DNA of 64,000 nt, from assembly GCF_021401245.1 (NCBI RefSeq), contig NZ_JACBFY010000001.1, positions 1,178,001 through 1,242,000 of the forward strand. Reading direction: 5' to 3'. This DNA comes from Pseudacidovorax sp. NFM-22. Its GTDB lineage: Bacteria > Pseudomonadota > Gammaproteobacteria > Burkholderiales > Burkholderiaceae_C. The translations under genes were made by a program, and so were the position numbers. This document shows positions 31,986 to 40,798 of this stretch, piece by piece; positions within the stretch are counted from its first letter, which is position 1; each line of letters starts with the position of its first letter. A model generated the notes under the pieces. It searched no databases. It saw nothing but the letters and a program-made list of their open reading frames with translations, and was not told the DNA's origin.

Positions 31986-32879
31986 ATGAACCTCGACCCC
32001 GTCTCCCTGCGCGTGTTCGTGGCCGTGATGGAGCACGGCACCATCGCCGCCGCCGGCGCGCAGCACCACATCGCGCCCTCGGCCGTGAGCCGCCGCCTGG
32101 CCGAGCTGGAGGGCGTGCTGCGCGTGCCCCTGTTCGCCCGCAGCAACAAGGGCATGGCGCCCACGCCGGCCGCCTTCGCGCTGCGCGACCTGGCGCGCGG
32201 GCTGATCAACGAGATGGAAGGCATCGCCCAGCAGATGCGCGACTACGGCCGCGGCACGCGCGGCCAGGTGCGGGTGGTGGCCAACATCTCGGCCATCACG
32301 CAATTCCTGCCGCGCGAGCTGCAGACCTTCCTGGCGCGGCATCCGCAGGTGGACGTGCGGCTGCAGGAGCAGATCAGCAGCGCCGTCGCGCGCAGCGTGG
32401 CCGAGAACGCGGCCGACCTGGGCATCCTGAACGACGGCGACTACGGCGATGCCGTGCGCCTGCTGCCCTACCGCGAGGACGAGCTGGTGCTGGTCGTGCC
32501 GCAGGGCCATGCGCTGGCGCGGCGCCGCCAGGTGGACATCGGTGCCGTGCTGGACCACGACGTCGTCGGCATGCATCCGGGCAGCGCGATCAACCAGCAG
32601 CTCACCCGGGCCGCCGCCGAGCGCGGACGGGCGCTGCGGCTGCGCATGCAGGTCAGCAGCTACGACGCGCTGTGCCAGATGGTGGCGGCCGGCCTGGGCG
32701 TGGGCGTGCTGCCGCGCGGCAGTGCCGCCCTCTTCCGCGGCGCGCTGCCGCTGCGCATCGTGGGCCTCACCGAATCCTGGGCGCGACGCCGGCTCGCGCT
32801 GTGCGTGCGGGCGGACGAGGGCCTGTCCAGCGTGGCGCAACTGCTGGTCGACCACCTGCGCGCGGAGGCCCAGGCATGA
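31986..32879 (+). CDS. LysR-family transcriptional regulator
   Basis: A 297-residue regulator. MNLDPVSLRVFVAVMEHGTI and SAVSRRLAELEGVLRVPLFA form the winged helix-turn-helix; VRVVANISAITQFLPRELQT starts the effector-binding domain. It is divergent from the CoA-transferase operon, the usual arrangement for a LysR activator of the opposite genes. The ATG at 31986 is chosen because it begins the HTH. Its stop overlaps the earP start by 4 bp, though the two are probably unrelated functionally. Confidence 0.9.
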   Translation: MNLDPVSLRVFVAVMEHGTIAAAGAQHHIAPSAVSRRLAELEGVLRVPLFARSNKGMAPTPAAFALRDLARGLINEMEGIAQQMRDYGRGTRGQVRVVANISAITQFLPRELQTFLARHPQVDVRLQEQISSAVARSVAENAADLGILNDGDYGDAVRLLPYREDELVLVVPQGHALARRRQVDIGAVLDHDVVGMHPGSAINQQLTRAAAERGRALRLRMQVSSYDALCQMVAAGLGVGVLPRGSAALFRGALPLRIVGLTESWARRRLALCVRADEGLSSVAQLLVDHLRAEAQA

Positions 32880-33952
32880 ACTGGGACATCTTCTGCCGCG
32901 TGATCGACAACCACGGAGACCTGGGCGTGACCTGGCGCCTCGCCCGGCAGATCGCCGTCGAGCGCCGCGAGCCGGTGCGCCTGTGGGTGGACGACGCCAG
33001 CGCGCTCGCCTGGATGGCGCCGCGGGGCCAGGCGGGCGTGCAGGTGATCGACTGGTCCGACCCCGCCGCCGTGCACGCCGCTGCGGCCACCGGCCCGGAT
33101 CCGCATGTGCTGATCGAGGCCTTCGGCTGCGACCCCGCGCCCGAACTCGTCGCCCGCTTCGCCGCGCGGCCCGGCGGCATCTGGCTCAACCTCGAATACC
33201 TGTCGGCCGAGGACTTCGTCGAAGGCCTGCACGGCCTGCCCTCGCCGGTGATGAGCGGCCCGGGCCGCGGCTGCACCAAGCATTTCTTCTATCCCGGCTT
33301 CACGGAACGCACCGGCGGGCTGCTGCGCGAAGCCGATCTGGCGCAGCGCCAGGCCGCCTTCGACCGCGGCGCCTGGCTGGCGGCGCAAGGCGTCGGCTGG
33401 CAGGGCGAGCACATCGCCAGCCTGTTCTGCTATGAGCCGCCAGCGCTGGCCGACTGGCTGGCGGGCCTGTGCCAGGGCGCAGGGCCGACGCGGGTGCTGG
33501 TGGCGGCCGGCCGGACGGCAGAGGCCGTGCGCGCGGTGCTGCCGCAGTTGCCCGCCGACCGGGGCGCCGTGCACATCGACTGGCTGCCACACCTGCCCCA
33601 GCCCGACTTCGACCACCTGCTGTGGGCCGCCGACTTCAACGCCGTGCGCGGCGAGGATTCGCTGGTGCGCGCCCTGTGGGCCGGCAAGCCGATGGTGTGG
33701 CACATCTATCCGCAGGACGATGGCGTGCACCACGAGAAGCTCGACGCCTGGCTCGATGCGCTGGACGCACCGGCCTCGGTCCGCGCCTTCCACGCCGCGT
33801 GGAACGGCCGGCCGGGCGCGCCAAGGTTGCCGGCCCTGGACGACGCGCTGCTGGCCGACGCCACCCGCATGGTGCAGGCCGCGCGCGCGCGACTGCTCGC
33901 TCAGGACGATTTGCTGACCCGGCTCGTCCGTTTCATTGCCCAAAAAAGCTAA
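32876..33952 (+). CDS. earP: EF-P arginine rhamnosyltransferase EarP
   Basis: A 358-residue GT-B-fold glycosyltransferase that puts rhamnose on Arg32 of elongation factor P. WDIFCRVIDNHGDLGVTWRL is the diagnostic N-terminal motif (catalytic Asp in NHGDLG), with HVLIEAFGCDPAPE in the middle and FNAVRGEDSLVRALWAGKPM plus WHIYPQDDGVHHEKL as the dTDP-rhamnose site. The efp gene follows 166 bp downstream, and its product has Arg at position 32, as required. Start fixed by the ATGA overlap with the LysR gene. Confidence 0.96.
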   Translation: MNWDIFCRVIDNHGDLGVTWRLARQIAVERREPVRLWVDDASALAWMAPRGQAGVQVIDWSDPAAVHAAAATGPDPHVLIEAFGCDPAPELVARFAARPGGIWLNLEYLSAEDFVEGLHGLPSPVMSGPGRGCTKHFFYPGFTERTGGLLREADLAQRQAAFDRGAWLAAQGVGWQGEHIASLFCYEPPALADWLAGLCQGAGPTRVLVAAGRTAEAVRAVLPQLPADRGAVHIDWLPHLPQPDFDHLLWAADFNAVRGEDSLVRALWAGKPMVWHIYPQDDGVHHEKLDAWLDALDAPASVRAFHAAWNGRPGAPRLPALDDALLADATRMVQAARARLLAQDDLLTRLVRFIAQKS

Positions 33953-34118
33953 AATCGCGGGCTTTGCGGAAATCTCCGCCGCGGCGCGTGCACCAGCCGG
34001 TGCGCCCCCACGGAGCCGCCAACCCGCCGCGGGAACCTGCTTTTGCCGCCGCCACCGACGTCCTTCCGGGCGGGAGTGACGGTCCGGGGCACGCCGAGCG
34101 GCCTCAACTCCAGCACCT

Positions 34119-34673
34119 ATGAAAATCGCTCAAGAAATCCGCGCCGGCAACGTCATCATGCACGGCAAGGACCCGATGGTCGTCCTCAAGACCGAATACA
34201 GCCGCGGCGGCCGCAACAGCGCCACCGTGCGCATGAAGATGAAGAGCCTGATCGCCAACTTCAACACCGAAGTGGTCTTCAAGGCCGACGACAAGATCGA
34301 CCAGATCGTCCTGGACAAGAAGGAGTGCACCTACTCCTACTTCGCCGACCCCATGTACGTCTGCATGGACAGCGAATACAACCAGTACGAAGTCGAAGCC
34401 GAGAACATGGGCGACGCCCTGAACTACCTCGAAGACGGCATGCCCGTCGAAGTGGTGTTCTACGAAGGCAAGGCCATCTCGGTCGAATTGCCCACCAGCG
34501 TCGAGCGCGAAATCACCTGGACCGAGCCTGCCGTCAAGGGCGACACCTCCGGCAAGGTGCTCAAGCCCGCCAAGCTGTCGACCGGCTTCGAAGTGTCCGT
34601 GCCCCTGTTCGTGAACCAGGGCGACAAGATCGAAATCGACACCCGCACGGGCGAATACCGCAAGCGCGTCTGA
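34119..34673 (+). CDS. efp: Elongation factor P (arginine-32 type)
   Basis: A 184-residue translation factor that relieves ribosome stalling at polyproline. [20 protein letters not shown] starts the KOW-like domain, and [20 protein letters not shown] holds the modification loop with Arg at residue 32 (GGR32N), matching the EarP pathway instead of lysylation. The OB domains end in [17 protein letters not shown]. Located just after earP; a terminator follows. Confidence 0.97.
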   Translation: MKIAQEIRAGNVIMHGKDPMVVLKTEYSRGGRNSATVRMKMKSLIANFNTEVVFKADDKIDQIVLDKKECTYSYFADPMYVCMDSEYNQYEVEAENMGDALNYLEDGMPVEVVFYEGKAISVELPTSVEREITWTEPAVKGDTSGKVLKPAKLSTGFEVSVPLFVNQGDKIEIDTRTGEYRKRV

Positions 34674-34713
34674 GCCTGCCGGCGGCAGACTCCCGCATCG
34701 CTCCTGCAGCACG

Positions 34714-34734
34714 AGGCCCCACCGGGGCCTTTTT
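34714..34734 (+). terminator. Terminator after efp
   Basis: AGGCCCC (34714-34720), ACC loop, GGGGCCT (34724-34730), then TTTT; 40 bases after the efp stop. Confidence 0.85.
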
Positions 34735-34797
34735 CTTTGGCCGCTGGCCCGAGGATTGCTGCGAGCAGAATCCCCTGGCCACTTTCCACAGCGCCGA

Positions 34798-35670
34798 ATG
34801 AGCCCCAAAGACAGCACGCACGACCTTCACAACAAGCGCCTGGCCGACGCCTGGGCCACGCTCCAGGCCCATTCCGACCGCGGCCTGCCGCTGGACCCGG
34901 ATCCCTCCCGCCTCGCCTTCGCCGACCCCGAATTCCTGCTGCGCCGCGAGACCCGCGGCCTGCGCATGCAGCTCGAGCTGATGAAGCCCGACATCGAGAT
35001 GCGTGCCCACGGCATCGAGAACACCGTGGTCGTCTTCGGCAGCGCGCGCTTCCGCAGCGAAGAGGAGATGACGGCCCTCATCGCCCAGGCCGAGGCCGCC
35101 GGCGACGAGAAGGCCGCCGCGCGCTGGAAGCGCCTGGCCCGCGGCAGCCACTACTACGAGCAGGCCCGCGCCTTCGGCAAGCTGGTCGCGCACTACAGCA
35201 ACGACAAGGAGCCCGAGGACAAGCTCTTCGTCTGCACCGGCGGCGGCCCCGGCATCATGCAGGCCGCCAACCGCGGCGCCTACGAGGGCGGCGGCCTGTC
35301 GGTCGGCCTGGCCATCGCCCTGCCGATGGAGGAAGCCGCGAACGTCTACGTCACGCCCGCGCTGAGCTTCAAGTTCCACTACTTCGCCATCCGCAAGATG
35401 CACTTCATGATGCGGGCGAAGGCACTGGTGGCCTTCCCGGGCGGCTTCGGCACCCTGGACGAGCTCTTCGAGGTCGTCACGCTGGTGCAGACCCGCAAGG
35501 CCAAGCCGGTGCCGATCGTGCTGTTCGGCTCGGAATACTGGAAGCGGCTGATCGACTTCGAATTCCTGGTGGACGAAGGCGTGATCTCGCCGGAGGACAT
35601 CGACCTGTTCAGGTACGTCGACACGCCGGAAGACGCGTGGACCGAGATCAAGCGCTTCTACGAGTTGTGA
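34798..35670 (+). CDS. LOG-family protein (TIGR00730-type, lysine decarboxylase-like fold)
   Basis: A 290-residue protein of the LOG family, whose members hydrolyse nucleoside monophosphates or cytokinin precursors. VVVFGSARF is the first strand, LFVCTGGGPGIMQAANRGAY the nucleotide-binding loop, and ALVAFPGGFGTLDELFEVVT contains the PGGxGTxxE catalytic signature. The N-terminal ~75 residues are an extension typical of longer bacterial members. The start at 34798 (MSPKDSTHDLHN) follows the efp terminator; a longer frame from 34756 is in it. Confidence 0.88.
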   Translation: MSPKDSTHDLHNKRLADAWATLQAHSDRGLPLDPDPSRLAFADPEFLLRRETRGLRMQLELMKPDIEMRAHGIENTVVVFGSARFRSEEEMTALIAQAEAAGDEKAAARWKRLARGSHYYEQARAFGKLVAHYSNDKEPEDKLFVCTGGGPGIMQAANRGAYEGGGLSVGLAIALPMEEAANVYVTPALSFKFHYFAIRKMHFMMRAKALVAFPGGFGTLDELFEVVTLVQTRKAKPVPIVLFGSEYWKRLIDFEFLVDEGVISPEDIDLFRYVDTPEDAWTEIKRFYEL

Positions 35671-35938
35671 AATAGGAGCGCCGCCCGCCGTACACCCGGG
35701 CAAGGGCGGGGTGCTCGGGCGCAACGTCGAGGCGGAGGATGCCGGTATGCGTGCGGAGGTGCCATTCGCGGCGCCGTGCAGTGCCCCAGGCACATCGGTG
35801 GAAGGCGAGCACCCCGTCTTGTGCAGCAAGCCGGTCAGCGCGAGCGTGCACCGGGAGCGCGCATGCCGGCGTCCTCTGCCGGGTTAACGCCCCAGCCCCT
35901 CGGACCACCGGAACAACGACTTCAGCTCAGCGGCGTAC
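35671..35938. other. Intergenic region with one doubtful minus ORF
   Basis: A minus frame at 35648-35908 gives WHLRTHTGILRLDVAPEHPA and VYGGRRSYF, which looks faintly like protein, but it has no clear ribosome site and overlaps the LOG gene end. It could be a gene remnant. Nothing else is seen. Confidence 0.3.
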
Positions 35939-36661
35939 TCACCCCAGCAGCGCCTCCGCCAGATCGATCTCCGGCTCCTCCTCCTGATGGAGGTTGAGCG
36001 ACTTCTCGATGTGGTGCAGGTGCTCGGCCATCAGCGCCAGGGCCTCGTCGCTGCGGCCGGCCTCGATGGCGTCGATCAGCAGCGTGTGCTCGTCGTTGGG
36101 GCAGGCGGCGCCGGTGGGCGCCTCGAAGGTCAGGATGGCCAGACAGGTCAGCGGCGTCAGCTCGCGCATCATCCGCGTCAGCAGGCTGCTGCCCGACAGC
36201 TCGGCCAGCAGCACGTGGAACTCGCCCGACAGCCGCACCGCCGACCGCCGGTCGCCGTTGTCATGGGCCTGCTGCTCGCGCTTGACCAGCGCCCGCAGCT
36301 GCTTGATGGCCTGCGGCGCCTTGCCGGCGACGATGCGGTCCATCACCCGGCGCACGATGGCCGGCTCCAGCGTCCGGCGCACCTCCAGCACATCGTGCGC
36401 CTCGTCCACGCTGGGCGTGGTGACGAAGGCGCCGCGGTTGGGGATGAGCGTGACCAGCTGCTCCACCGCCAGACGCTGCAGCACGCCGCGCACCTGCGTG
36501 CGGCTGACCGAGAACAGCTCGGCCACCCGTTCCTCCGACAGCTTGGTGCCCGGCATGAGCCGGTGCTCCACGATGGCGTCATAGATGCGCTGGTAGATGT
36601 CGGCCTTGGAGGCCGACTTGCCGGTGGCCTTCAGGACCTGGCGAGGCGTGGGGATGGGCAT
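35939..36661 (-). CDS. GntR-family regulator, FCD type
   Basis: A 240-residue regulator. YQRIYDAIVEHRLMPGTKLS and ERVAELFSVSRTQVRGVLQR make the winged helix-turn-helix (LMPG-KLSEExVA is the GntR signature). The C-terminal FCD domain has VDEAHDVLEVRRTLEPAIVR and, as metal ligands, residues in GEFHVLLAELSG, HTLLIDAIEAGRSDEALALM and AEHLHHIEKSL. The start at 36661 is set by the N-terminus (MPIPTPRQV); the frame is open further upstream. It probably controls the adjacent catabolic cluster, sensing a carboxylate or ureide. Confidence 0.88.
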   Translation of the reverse strand: MPIPTPRQVLKATGKSASKADIYQRIYDAIVEHRLMPGTKLSEERVAELFSVSRTQVRGVLQRLAVEQLVTLIPNRGAFVTTPSVDEAHDVLEVRRTLEPAIVRRVMDRIVAGKAPQAIKQLRALVKREQQAHDNGDRRSAVRLSGEFHVLLAELSGSSLLTRMMRELTPLTCLAILTFEAPTGAACPNDEHTLLIDAIEAGRSDEALALMAEHLHHIEKSLNLHQEEEPEIDLAEALLG

Positions 36662-36732
36662 GGCGTCGGATCGGACATTCGGCGAGTGTATGCAAGGGCG
36701 CGCACCCAGGCGCACACCGGCACAGGCGCACT

Positions 36733-37503
36733 TCACAGCGTGAACAGGCTGCCCCAGCCCGTCACGCGGCGCGTGTCCACGCCGGCGATGCGCAGCGATT
36801 TCCACACCGCCGTCGCCACCGAGTCATAGACCGGCACGCCCAGCGCCGCCTCCAGCTGCGGCACCAGGTGCGCGGCGCGCAGGTTGGTGCAGAAGGTGGT
36901 CAGGCATTGCGGGTCGCCGCTGGCCACGGCGGCGCGGGCCATGGCCTCGATCTGCGCAGGCGTGACCTCGGAGAAGGCAAAGTTGACCGACAGCCCCAGG
37001 TGCTGCTCCGCCACGCAGTCGAAGCCGCTCGCGCCGTAGTTGGCGACGATGCGCTGCTGCACCTCGGCCAGGTAGGGCGAGAGCAGGCCGAAGCGCGTGC
37101 GACCGGCCAGCCGCATGGCCTCGTTCAGCGCCAGCACCGAGGTGCAGGCGGGAATGCCCGTCTCGGCCGTGATGCGCGCGCACAGCGCCTCGTCGCGCTC
37201 GAAGCCCAGCCAGCCGGACGAGGTGCCGTTCCAGGCGATCACGTCCACCCGCGCATCGGCCAGCAGGCGCGCGGCCTCCAGGATCGGCGTCTCGTCGAAC
37301 TGGCCCAGGGCCTGGTCGGAGAGCGAGATCTCGGTGACGCGGAAGCGCGCGAAATGCGCCGACACCTCGGGCAGGCCGGCCACCATGGCCGAGGTGATGG
37401 GCTCCAGCGCGGTGTTGGACGAGGGCGTGAGCATGCCCAGCAGCACGCGCCGGGGCGCGGCCCCGGGCGCCGCGGGCACCGTGGACGAAGCGATGTCGCT
37501 CAC
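36733..37503 (-). CDS. Asp/Glu racemase-superfamily protein (maleate isomerase / arylmalonate decarboxylase-like)
   Basis: A 256-residue protein. VLLGMLTPSSNTALEPITSA opens the family of maleate cis-trans isomerase and arylmalonate decarboxylase. The second catalytic cysteine is present (LTTFCTNLRAAHLVPQLEAA), but where isomerases have the first cysteine this protein has WNGTSSGWLG, with Gly, as in arylmalonate decarboxylase. It may therefore be a decarboxylase or a different activity. It is between the GntR gene and the ABC binding-protein gene, all minus strand, so it probably acts late in the same pathway. Confidence 0.8.
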   Translation of the reverse strand: MSDIASSTVPAAPGAAPRRVLLGMLTPSSNTALEPITSAMVAGLPEVSAHFARFRVTEISLSDQALGQFDETPILEAARLLADARVDVIAWNGTSSGWLGFERDEALCARITAETGIPACTSVLALNEAMRLAGRTRFGLLSPYLAEVQQRIVANYGASGFDCVAEQHLGLSVNFAFSEVTPAQIEAMARAAVASGDPQCLTTFCTNLRAAHLVPQLEAALGVPVYDSVATAVWKSLRIAGVDTRRVTGWGSLFTL

Positions 37504-37508
37504 CGTGC

Positions 37509-38564
37509 TCAGACCTTGATCTCGCGGTTGAAGCGGTCGATGTACTCGCCGCGGCGCGGGTTGAGCTTGGCCCAGTCGACGCCGTTCATCTGCTCGATCT
37601 CGGCCATGTTCTTGGCGTAGGCCTGCAGGCCGGGGCTGAACTGGGCCTTGGTGCTCACGGGCGCCACGAAGTAGGGCTCGGCCGCCATCTTGGTCTGCAC
37701 CTCGGGGCTGAGCGCGGCATTGATGTAGGCGGCGGCCAGGTCGGGGTTCTTGGTGTTCTTGACGATGTGCATCACGCTCTTGATGTGGATCCAGCCCGTG
37801 TCCGGCTTGGCCAGCGCCACCGGCACGCCCTTGGCCTGCAGGTCGCCCACGTTGTTGTTGTAGTGCACCGAGATGTCGATCTGGCCCTGCTGGAACAGCG
37901 TCGCCAGCGAGCCCGGGTTGCTGGCCACGGCACTCACGTTGGGCAGCAGCTTCTTCACGAACTGGAAGGCGGGTTCCATGTTCTCCTCGCTGCCGCCGTT
38001 GAGGCGCGCGATCTCGACCATCCAGGCCGACATCAGGGTGGAGCCCATGCCGGCCAGGCCGACGCGGCCCTTGAACTCGGGCTTGAGCAGGTCGTTCCAG
38101 GACTTCGGGGGCGTCTTGATCTTCTCGGTGTTGTAGGCGATGCCGATGATCTGGCCCGACACGAACACGCCCAGACCGCGCGGGTCGACCAGCTTGGCCG
38201 GCACGTCCTTGAGGTAGGGCATCTTGTCGGTGGGGATCTTCTCGAAGATGTCCTGCGACAGGGCGGCGAGGTAGGGGCCCTCGTCCAGGATGATGACGTC
38301 GTAGGGCGGGTTGGCCTTGGAGGCGGCGATCTTCGAGACCGTGTCCACCGCCAGCGAGGGCACCAGGCTCACCGAGGCGCCGGTGGCCTTGGTGAAGGCC
38401 GGCAGCAGGATGCTGCGGTGCGCCGACTCCCAGGCGCCCGGGTAGGTGGTGGCCGAGATCGACTTGCCCTGCGCCAGGGCCAGGCCGGCATGGCCGGCGA
38501 GTTGGACGGCGCCGGCGCCAGCGGCACCCTGCAGAAGACGGCGGCGGGACAGAAGCAGGCTCAT
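37509..38564 (-). CDS. ABC transporter substrate-binding protein (polyamine/PotD-like)
   Basis: A 351-residue periplasmic binding protein with a twin-arginine-like signal (LSRRRLLQGAAGAGAVQLAG, cleavage near LALAQG). KSISATTYPGAWESAHRSIL, YDVIILDEGPYLAALSQDIF, FVSGQIIGIAYNTEKIKTPP, LLKPEFKGRVGLAGMG and NNNVGDLQAKGVP are typical of the PotD/SBP_bac_8 group. The ATP-binding and two permease genes are divergent from 38838, so together they form a complete importer, presumably for the compound broken down by the neighbouring hydrolases. The ATG at 38564 is preferred as the start of the signal. Confidence 0.88.
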   Translation of the reverse strand: MSLLLSRRRLLQGAAGAGAVQLAGHAGLALAQGKSISATTYPGAWESAHRSILLPAFTKATGASVSLVPSLAVDTVSKIAASKANPPYDVIILDEGPYLAALSQDIFEKIPTDKMPYLKDVPAKLVDPRGLGVFVSGQIIGIAYNTEKIKTPPKSWNDLLKPEFKGRVGLAGMGSTLMSAWMVEIARLNGGSEENMEPAFQFVKKLLPNVSAVASNPGSLATLFQQGQIDISVHYNNNVGDLQAKGVPVALAKPDTGWIHIKSVMHIVKNTKNPDLAAAYINAALSPEVQTKMAAEPYFVAPVSTKAQFSPGLQAYAKNMAEIEQMNGVDWAKLNPRRGEYIDRFNREIKV

Positions 38565-38657
38565 GGATCTTTTCCTTTCAGTCGGAGCCGGCCACCTCGG
38601 CCGGATGCGGCTGGCCTGCGCAAGCTCCGTGCCACGGACGCCCACGACCGAAAGCCG

Positions 38658-38758
38658 TCGTATCCAATGCCGGCCTCCCCATTTCGGGGGGCGGCCTGCG
38701 CCAACTTGGTCAGGCACGCACCATTTCGTGCACAGTCAAACTAGTTTTTGTATCCAAT
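38658..38758. promoter_or_regulatory. Divergent control region with repeated GTATCCAAT (candidate GntR sites)
   Basis: Between the divergent binding-protein and ATPase genes, GTATCCAAT occurs at 38660-38668 and 38750-38758. The second lies in TTTGTATCCAAT, close to the near-palindromic TTGTATxCAA sites of FCD-type GntR regulators. The gap 38565-38837 has no gene. Regulator identity is inferred from the GntR gene at 35939. Confidence 0.45.
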
Positions 38759-38837
38759 TCATCGGCGTTTTGTGCCTCGGTCACTGGCATGGATCTTGAA
38801 GAAGACAGCTGCGGCCCTTCCCGCGAAACCAGGACCC

Positions 38838-39935
38838 ATGCGCATGCCTTCTTCTCCCGCCGCCGCAGCCACCGCCGTCGAGCTGGACCAGATCCATCAC
38901 CGCTATGCGGGCTCGGTGGCGGTCGAATCGGTCTCGCTGCAGATCCGCCCCGGCGAGCTGGTGGCGCTGCTGGGCCCCAGCGGCTGCGGCAAGACCACGC
39001 TGCTGCGCATCGTGGCCGGCCTGATGCGCCAGAGCGGCGGCCAGGTGCGCATCGGCGGCGAAGTGGTCGATGCCCTGCCCACCAACGAGCGCGGCGCGGG
39101 CATCGTGTTCCAGAACTACGCCCTCTTCCCGCACATGACTGTGCTGGCCAACGTGGCCTACGGCCTGCGCGCCCGAGGCGTGGGCGCCGCCGAGGCGCGC
39201 GCCACCGCGGAGCGCATGCTGGAGATGGTGCAGATGTCGCGCTTTGCGCAGCGCCATCCGCGCGAACTCTCGGGCGGCCAGCAGCAACGCGTGGCCCTGG
39301 CCCGCACGCTGGCCGTGCAGCCGCGCGTGCTGCTGCTGGACGAGCCCTTCGCCGCGCTGGACAAGAACCTGCGGCTGGACATGCAGATCGAGATCCGCCG
39401 CATCCAGCGCGAGCTGGGTATCACCACCATCCTGGTCACGCACGACCAGGAAGAAGCCATGTCCATGGCCGACCGCATCGCCGTGATGCATGCAGGCCGC
39501 GTCGAGCAGTTCGACACGCCCGAGGCCATCTACGACCGGCCCGCGTCGCTCTTCGTCGCCACCTTCATCGGCACCGCCAATCTGTTGCCCGGCCGGCTGG
39601 CCCGCGAGGGCGAGGCCGGCTTCGCGGTCGACTGCGACGGCGGTGGCCGCCTGCCGCTGGCCGAGGCGCAGCCCTGCTCGCGCGTGGGCGCCGTGGTGCT
39701 GGCCGCGCGGCCCGAGCACCTGGCCCTGGGCGCACCGGCCGCCGACGCCCTGCCCGCCACGGTCGAGATGGTGCTGCCGCTCGGCCCCTCACTGGTCTAC
39801 GAGCTGCGCCTGCCCGGCGGCACCACCGCCAAGGTGACGCAGCCGCGCACGGCCGAGCAGCCGCGCTTCGAGGCCGGCCAGACGGTGGGCCTGCGGCTGC
39901 GCCAGGGCTCGCCCGCCAGCGTCTTCGCGGGGTGA
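38838..39935 (+). CDS. ABC transporter ATP-binding protein (PotA-like)
   Basis: A 365-residue ATPase. Walker A GPSGCGKTTLL, Q-loop IVFQNYALFPHM, signature LSGGQQQRVALARTL, Walker B VLLLDEPFAALD and H-loop LVTHDQEEAMSMADR are all present, followed by a TOBE domain (PGRLAREGEAGFAVDCDGGG). It pairs with the permeases that follow after a 5-bp gap. The ATG at 38838 is used; one at 38844 is possible. Best reading: ATPase of a polyamine-type importer for the substrate of the catabolic genes. Confidence 0.93.
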   Translation: MRMPSSPAAAATAVELDQIHHRYAGSVAVESVSLQIRPGELVALLGPSGCGKTTLLRIVAGLMRQSGGQVRIGGEVVDALPTNERGAGIVFQNYALFPHMTVLANVAYGLRARGVGAAEARATAERMLEMVQMSRFAQRHPRELSGGQQQRVALARTLAVQPRVLLLDEPFAALDKNLRLDMQIEIRRIQRELGITTILVTHDQEEAMSMADRIAVMHAGRVEQFDTPEAIYDRPASLFVATFIGTANLLPGRLAREGEAGFAVDCDGGGRLPLAEAQPCSRVGAVVLAARPEHLALGAPAADALPATVEMVLPLGPSLVYELRLPGGTTAKVTQPRTAEQPRFEAGQTVGLRLRQGSPASVFAG

Positions 39936-39940
39936 GCGCC

Positions 39941-40798
39941 ATGGCTGCCGCTGCCAATCCCCGCCTCACGCCGCCGCTGGCCCTGGGCCTGCCGCTGGGC
40001 CTGTTCTTCGCCGTCTTCGTGCTGGCGCCCATGCTGCTGCTGGCCTGGGTGAGCCTGCACAACGACACGGCCATGACGCAGTTCGGCGTCGGCCAGTACC
40101 TCAAGTTCCTGGGCGACGGCTTCAACCTGGGAATCCTGGGCAGCACACTGTGGCTGGGCCTCAAGGTCACGTTGCTGGCGGCCGTGGTGGGCTTTCCGCT
40201 GGCCTACCTCTACACGCAGGCGCCGCCGCGCTGGCAGGGCGTGCTCCTGCTGCTGGTGCTGCTGCCGCTGCTCACCAGCTCGGTGGTGCGCACCTTCGCC
40301 TGGGTGGTGATCCTGGGGCGTCAGGGCATCGTCAACACGGTGCTGCTGGACCTGGGGTTGATCGCCGATCCGCTCAAGCTGCTCTACACGCCCGGCGCCG
40401 TCACCGTGGCGCTGGCGCAGATCGAGCTGCCGCTGATGGTGCTGCCGCTGATCACCGCGCTGGCCAACATCGACGGCAACCTGCGCCAGGCCTCGCTGGC
40501 GCTGGGCGCGGGCCACTGGCGCACCTTCTGGCAGGTCACGCTGCCGCTGGCCATGCCGGGCCTGCTGGCGGGCAGCCTGCTGGTCTTCGCCAGCAGCGTG
40601 AGCGCCTTCGTCACGCAGACGCTGGTGGGCGGCGGGCAGCAGATGTTCATGCCCTTCTACATGTACCAGCAGGCCATCCAGGCCAACAACTACCCGTTCG
40701 CCGCTGCGGTCGCCATGCTGCTGCTGGTGTGCGTGCTGGGGGTGGTGGCCGCCATCAACGCGCTGGGCCGGCGCAGCAAGGGGTTCGTCCATGGCTGA
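39941..40798 (+). CDS. ABC transporter permease (PotB-like)
   Basis: A 285-residue membrane protein with about six helices, first at PLALGLPLGLFFAVFVLAPM. The EAA loop is in NLRQASLALGAGHWRTFWQV followed by TLPLAMPGLLAGSL. It starts five bases after the ATPase stop and overlaps the second permease by 8 bp, consistent with a single operon. Confidence 0.92.
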   Translation: MAAAANPRLTPPLALGLPLGLFFAVFVLAPMLLLAWVSLHNDTAMTQFGVGQYLKFLGDGFNLGILGSTLWLGLKVTLLAAVVGFPLAYLYTQAPPRWQGVLLLLVLLPLLTSSVVRTFAWVVILGRQGIVNTVLLDLGLIADPLKLLYTPGAVTVALAQIELPLMVLPLITALANIDGNLRQASLALGAGHWRTFWQVTLPLAMPGLLAGSLLVFASSVSAFVTQTLVGGGQQMFMPFYMYQQAIQANNYPFAAAVAMLLLVCVLGVVAAINALGRRSKGFVHG

